From an uncultured Muribaculaceae bacterium (GTDB taxonomy: Bacteria; Bacteroidota; Bacteroidia; Bacteroidales; Muribaculaceae), in the NCBI GenBank assembly GCA_910578035.1, contig CAJTOB010000032.1, forward strand, positions 1 to 34,264: DNA of 34,264 nucleotides. Direction: 5' to 3'. The notes under the pieces were generated by a model. It had not been told where the DNA came from, searched no databases, and worked only from the letters and a program-made list of their open reading frames with translations. Below, piece by piece: positions 30,884 to 34,264 of this stretch. A program made the translations under genes and the position numbers. How positions within the stretch are numbered: position 1 is the first letter of the stretch; each line of letters starts with the position of its first letter.

Positions 30884-32062
30884 ATGAAAAAAATTAAGCT
30901 GATTATGGCATTGGTGCCTCTGTTGGGCGCCTGTACAACTAAAAACAGTATAGAGCTTATAGTGAGCAATCCGGCCGGAGGTGCTGCCGTCGAGCAGATG
31001 GCCTCTGTGCCTGCCGCCGCAGTGCTCGACGGTCTCGGCGCAGGATATGTATATGTCCTCGATGCGTCGGGCAGCGAAGTGCCGTCTCAGATAACGCACG
31101 ACGGTCAGCTTATTTTTCCTGTCCGTATGGCCCCCGGCAGCGAGGCATCATACACAGTTCATGCGGCAGACAGCGCGCATGAGTATGATGTGGTGACCTG
31201 CGGACGCCCTTATCCCGAACGGGCCGACGATATCGCCTGGGAGAACGAGCGCGTAGGATTCCGTATATACGGCCCTGCAACCCAGCGCAAGGGTGAGCGT
31301 GCTTTCGGATATGATATTTTCTTCAAGCACCTGAACAACGAGCCGATTTTGCCTGTGCTCTATAAGGACGAGACCGACCCTGCGGTTTGGGCCCGCGTCG
31401 ATTCTCTGCGTGCGATAGACCCGAAACTGGCGCAGGAGTATATCGACAGTTTTTCGTATCATATAGACCATGGTCTGGGTATGGACTGCTATGCCGTAGG
31501 GCCGACTCTCGGCGATGGTGTGGCCGCTTTCGTTGAAAACGACAGCATACTCTTCGCATGGTGCTACGATACCGTCGAAGTGCTCGACAACGGTCCGCTT
31601 CGCTTCACCGCGCGCCTGGACTTTGCTCCGCGTGCGCTTGGCGCCGACTCTGCCGTGGTGGAGCATCGTGTAATCAGTCTCGATAGGGGCTCATATCTCA
31701 ACCGCCAGCAGACATGGTTCGACGGGCTTGGCACTTCGCGCCTTATATGCGCCGGAATGCCTGTGCGCGAGGGCGGCGAGACTACCGGCGGCCCGGCTTA
31801 TGTGGCCGTGTCCGACCTTACTCAAGGCCCCGACAACGGCAAGGCCCTCCTCGGCGTGGTGATGCCGGGCTCGGAGGACGCAGCCTTCATTCAGAATCAC
31901 TATACTGTTGTCAAGGAAATGGCTCCAGCCGATACACTGACTCACTACTGGGGGTTTGCATGGGACCGAGAGGACTTCGGCACACTCGATTCGTGGGGAG
32001 CTCATCTGGGCGAAGTATCCAGGGCTATTGCCAATCCCGTGGAAGTAACAATAAAGAACTAA
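30884..32062 (+). CDS. DUF4861-like lipoprotein
   Basis: This 392-residue protein uses the ATG at 30884, which gives a lipoprotein signal with lipobox LLGAC (Cys about 16). The mature protein is beta-rich. It begins SIELIVSNPAGGAAVEQMAS and contains YVYVLDASGSEVPSQITHDG, AWENERVGFRIYGPATQRKG and HYWGFAWDREDFGTLDSWGA. This layout matches the DUF4861 family of PUL-associated proteins as I know it. The double beta-sandwich look and the conserved Trp/Asp/Glu-rich stretches suggest carbohydrate binding or catalysis, but I know of no firm activity. It is first in a group with manA and a ROK kinase under its own promoter, so it may be made when the hexose products are used. Confidence 0.7.
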   Translation: MKKIKLIMALVPLLGACTTKNSIELIVSNPAGGAAVEQMASVPAAAVLDGLGAGYVYVLDASGSEVPSQITHDGQLIFPVRMAPGSEASYTVHAADSAHEYDVVTCGRPYPERADDIAWENERVGFRIYGPATQRKGERAFGYDIFFKHLNNEPILPVLYKDETDPAVWARVDSLRAIDPKLAQEYIDSFSYHIDHGLGMDCYAVGPTLGDGVAAFVENDSILFAWCYDTVEVLDNGPLRFTARLDFAPRALGADSAVVEHRVISLDRGSYLNRQQTWFDGLGTSRLICAGMPVREGGETTGGPAYVAVSDLTQGPDNGKALLGVVMPGSEDAAFIQNHYTVVKEMAPADTLTHYWGFAWDREDFGTLDSWGAHLGEVSRAIANPVEVTIKN

Positions 32063-32076
32063 TATAACGCACAGTA

Positions 32077-33042
32077 ATGGAAATACTTAAATTCGATCCT
32101 ATATTCAAAAGTGTCATCTGGGGCGGCAAGCGTATCGCCGAGTTCAAAGGCATTCCCTCGCAGGGCGACCATATAGGCGAAAGCTGGGAACTTTCGCCTA
32201 TGCCGGGCCATGAATCGGTTGTATCGCAGGGCACATACAAGGGTGCCACTCTTCCCTCGCTCATCGCCGCACATGGCAACGAGATTATGGGTGAGCGTCT
32301 TATGAAGAAATATGACGGTAAATTCCCCCTGCTTGTCAAACTCATTGACTCGTCCGACGACCTTTCGGTGCAGGTGCACCCCGACGATGCCCTCGCCGCA
32401 AAGCGCCATGACTCACTTGGCAAGACCGAAATGTGGTATTCCATCGCGCCCGCCGAAGGCGCATATCTCTATGCCGGCTTCTCGAAGCATATCGATGCAG
32501 CCGAATTCCGCCGCCAGGTGGCCGAAAACGAGATTATACCCTCGCTCCACAAGTATTTCACCAATGCGGGTGATGTCTTCTTTCTGCCCGCAGGCCGCGT
32601 GCACAGCATCGGTCGCGGAAACTTTGTGCTTGAAATACAGGAGGCTTCCGACATCACATATCGAATCTACGACTACGACCGCCGCGATGCTCAGGGCAAT
32701 CCCCGACAGCTGCACGTCGAGGAATCTGTAGATGCCATTGATTTCGATGATACCGTTGATTTGCCTGCGCTGAACGAGCTTGGTGTGGTCGGAGAACTGT
32801 GCACCCTAGCAGACTGCTCATACTTCAAGACAGAAGTGGCGCGGGTAGACGGCGCCATGACAGTGGCTCTCGCCACCCGCGATTCATTCACTATTCTTGT
32901 GGCTACTGCCGGCGAACTCACCGTGAAGAGTACCGACGGCGAGATATCGCTGCGCCAGGGTGAGACCGCTCTTGTGCCGGCCTCGACTTCTGAAGTGACA
33001 ATTGAAGGCAAAGGCACAATTGTGTCCACCTACATACCCTGA
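32077..33042 (+). CDS. manA: Mannose-6-phosphate isomerase, class I
   Basis: This 321-residue cytoplasmic enzyme interconverts mannose 6-phosphate and fructose 6-phosphate. The type I cupin signature is clear: the start LKFDPIFKSVIWGGKRIAEF, the zinc ligands in LSVQVHPDD (Gln99, His101), Glu in GKTEMWY and His in FFLPAGRVHSIG, and then EIQEASDITYRIYDYDR. The length suits the short bacterial YvyI/ManA subgroup, which lacks the large inserted domain of the eukaryotic enzyme. It starts 14 bases after the DUF4861-like gene and comes before the ROK kinase. Together these two could convert free mannose or a similar hexose to fructose 6-phosphate. Confidence 0.95.
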   Translation: MEILKFDPIFKSVIWGGKRIAEFKGIPSQGDHIGESWELSPMPGHESVVSQGTYKGATLPSLIAAHGNEIMGERLMKKYDGKFPLLVKLIDSSDDLSVQVHPDDALAAKRHDSLGKTEMWYSIAPAEGAYLYAGFSKHIDAAEFRRQVAENEIIPSLHKYFTNAGDVFFLPAGRVHSIGRGNFVLEIQEASDITYRIYDYDRRDAQGNPRQLHVEESVDAIDFDDTVDLPALNELGVVGELCTLADCSYFKTEVARVDGAMTVALATRDSFTILVATAGELTVKSTDGEISLRQGETALVPASTSEVTIEGKGTIVSTYIP

Positions 33043-33060
33043 TATTTAGAAATAAGGAAA

Positions 33061-33092
33061 AACTCCTAACTGCTAACTTGTAACTCCTAACT
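33061..33092 (+). repeat. Short tandem-like repeat before the ROK kinase
   Basis: AACTCCTAACT occurs twice (33061-33071 and 33082-33092) with a related CTAACTTG unit between, filling most of the 56-base gap before the kinase gene. No hairpin or promoter is clear. It may affect ribosome access, since it ends only a few bases before the start codon. Confidence 0.5.
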
Positions 33093-33098
33093 ATTATC

Positions 33099-34199
33099 AT
33101 GTATAAGACTGACCAGCGAATCGTCGTGACCCTCGATGCCGGCGGCACGAACTTTGTATTCAGCGCAATGCGCGGATACGATTTCATTGTAGACCCTATC
33201 ACATATCCGTCGAATGCCCACGACCTCGATCTTTGTCTTTCGACAATGGTGAAAGGCTTCGCAGAAGTAATCGAGAAGCTCGACGAGAAGCCCGTGGCGC
33301 TTAGCTTCGCCTTCCCCGGCCCTGCCGACTATAAAGCCGGTATCATTGGCGGCTACCTGCCAAATTTCCCCTGCTTCCGCGATGGTGTAGCCCTCGGCCC
33401 CTTCCTGAAGTCGAAATTCGGTCTGCCAGTGTTCATAAACAACGACGGCGACCTCTTTGCCTATGGCGAAGCTACCGGCGGCGCTCTTCCTGAAGTGAAC
33501 CGTCGCATCAAAGAGCTCGGAGGCACCCGCCAGTACACCAACATGCTTGGCTATACCTTCGGCACCGGACTCGGCATCGGCTCGGTAATCAACGGAAACC
33601 TTAATCTGGGCAATAACTGCTGTGTGGAGACTTTCTGCCTGCGCAACAAGCGCTTGCCCGAAATCATAGCCGAAGAAGGCGCTTCCATACGCGCCATAAA
33701 GCGTGAATACGGCAAACTTATCAACGACGAGAACCATGGCCTCGAACCCTATGATATCTTCAAGATTGCCGAAGGCGAGAAAGAAGGAAACCGCGAGGCT
33801 GCTATCAAGGCTTTCGAGCTGTTCGGCGAAATAGCCGGCGACGCTTTTGCTACCGCTGTAACCCTTACAGACTCCCTCGTGGTAGTAGGAGGCGGTCTTA
33901 CAGGTGCTATAAAGTATATCAAGCCGTCTCTGCTTCGTGAAATGCGCTCGACATTGAAGACTATGTCGGACGAGACTGTCAACCGTGTGCAGCTGCGTGT
34001 GTTTGACCTCGATGACGAGCTCGAATTTGCCAAATTCGTTGTCGGCGATCCGCACCCCATTCAGGTTTACGGTACCGAGGAAACCGCAGTCTACGACCCG
34101 ATGAAGCGCACCGGCCTTATAGTTTCCAAGCTCGGTGCCTCCAAGGCTATTTCTATCGGCGCATACGTCTACGCCCTCAATAGCATCGACAATCAGTAA
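33099..34199 (+). CDS. ROK-family sugar kinase (atypical)
   Basis: This 366-residue protein is of ROK type. It has the N-terminal phosphate-binding stretch VVTLDAGGTNFVFSAM, FAFPGPADY, the sugar-binding/catalytic segment FINNDGDLFAYGEA (Asp near residue 111) and GYTFGTGLGIGSVINGNL, with TDSLVVVGGGLTG near the C-terminus. The usual ROK motif with Glu-x-Gly-His and the CxCGxxGC zinc loop is not visible. In its place is a Cys-containing stretch GNNCCVETFCLRNK. It is probably a glucokinase, mannokinase or fructokinase. The pairing with manA favours mannose or fructose, but that is inference. It is the last complete gene before the terminal repeat. Confidence 0.85.
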   Translation: MYKTDQRIVVTLDAGGTNFVFSAMRGYDFIVDPITYPSNAHDLDLCLSTMVKGFAEVIEKLDEKPVALSFAFPGPADYKAGIIGGYLPNFPCFRDGVALGPFLKSKFGLPVFINNDGDLFAYGEATGGALPEVNRRIKELGGTRQYTNMLGYTFGTGLGIGSVINGNLNLGNNCCVETFCLRNKRLPEIIAEEGASIRAIKREYGKLINDENHGLEPYDIFKIAEGEKEGNREAAIKAFELFGEIAGDAFATAVTLTDSLVVVGGGLTGAIKYIKPSLLREMRSTLKTMSDETVNRVQLRVFDLDDELEFAKFVVGDPHPIQVYGTEETAVYDPMKRTGLIVSKLGASKAISIGAYVYALNSIDNQ

Positions 34200-34211
34200 T
34201 CAGTCACTCTA

Positions 34212-34264
34212 AGAGGTTGTTTAATAACATATGTGAAATCACAGGGCAAAAAGTGCGAGATGGA
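34212..34264. repeat. Right copy of the 53-bp inverted repeat at the window ends
   Basis: This copy reads AGAGGTTGTTTAATAACAT from its inner edge outward and matches the reverse complement of 3-55 at 51 of 53 positions. It starts 12 bases after the ROK kinase stop. As at the left side, similarity ends abruptly at the AGAGG edge. Confidence 0.8.

Noticed and set aside
1..34264. The matching ends as a sign of a circular plasmid or phage genome
   Set aside because: The end repeats are inverted, not direct, so they do not show circular closure. The gene content is a typical chromosomal PUL with no replication, capsid or mobilisation genes.
1..34264. CRISPR arrays, tRNA, rRNA or sulfatase genes
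   Set aside because: I looked for regular repeat-spacer patterns, tRNA-like sequences and the sulfatase C/S-x-P-x-R signature in the plausible proteins and saw none. A covariance-model scan was not possible here.

Overview
The window reads as a chromosomal segment of a gut-type Bacteroidales bacterium. The evidence is a SusC/SusD pair, lipoproteins with acidic residues after the lipobox cysteine, promoters of the TTTG-N19/20-TAnnTTTG type, almost no Shine-Dalgarno sequences, and moderate GC content. Muribaculaceae is my best guess at family level, but that is inference. Nearly all of the window is one large polysaccharide utilization locus (PUL) and its regulators.

Layout. 81-1130: three overlapping small genes (a single-pass membrane protein, a lipoprotein, and an eIF1/SUI1-like protein), closed by a bidirectional terminator. 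1201-2328 (minus): an OmpA-family porin/peptidoglycan anchor. 2522-5365: an unusual membrane regulator with a sensor propeller, a Y_Y_Y-like domain, one membrane helix and an AraC output, but no kinase or receiver. 5608-6120: an ECF sigma factor with no anti-sigma gene. 6217-19363: the PUL core, made of SusC, SusD, an Ig-like (Big_2) surface lipoprotein, an alginate-lyase-family lipoprotein, and a translationally coupled trio (GH28/GH49-like, heparinase II/III-like, GH28/GH49-like), ending in a strong bidirectional terminator. 19406-20844 (minus): a three-gene cassette that looks like a toxin-antitoxin-chaperone (TAC) system, embedded inside the PUL. 20993-30694: GH30, GH89, an HGSNAT-like acetyltransferase, GH97, GH43 and GH88. 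30884-34199: a separately promoted group of a DUF4861-like lipoprotein, ManA and a ROK kinase.

How the genes fit together. Two putative lyases would cut a uronate-containing polymer at the surface and in the periplasm. SusC/SusD would import the oligosaccharides, and GH88 would remove the unsaturated uronate the lyases leave. GH89 with its overlapping HGSNAT-like partner would acetylate and then remove terminal alpha-glucosamine/N-acetylglucosamine, the same pair of steps used in lysosomal heparan sulfate breakdown. GH30, GH97, GH43 and the GH28/GH49-like proteins would remove other sugars. No sulfatase is present, so the substrate is probably an unsulfated, branched, uronate- and alpha-GlcN(Ac)-containing glycan. 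ManA and the ROK kinase would feed hexoses into central metabolism.

The observations most worth following are the putative TAC cassette with a HigB-like toxin and SecB-like chaperone (19406-20902), the NAGLU/HGSNAT-type gene pair, the kinase-less propeller-AraC regulator, and a near-perfect 53-bp inverted repeat lying at the two ends of the window.
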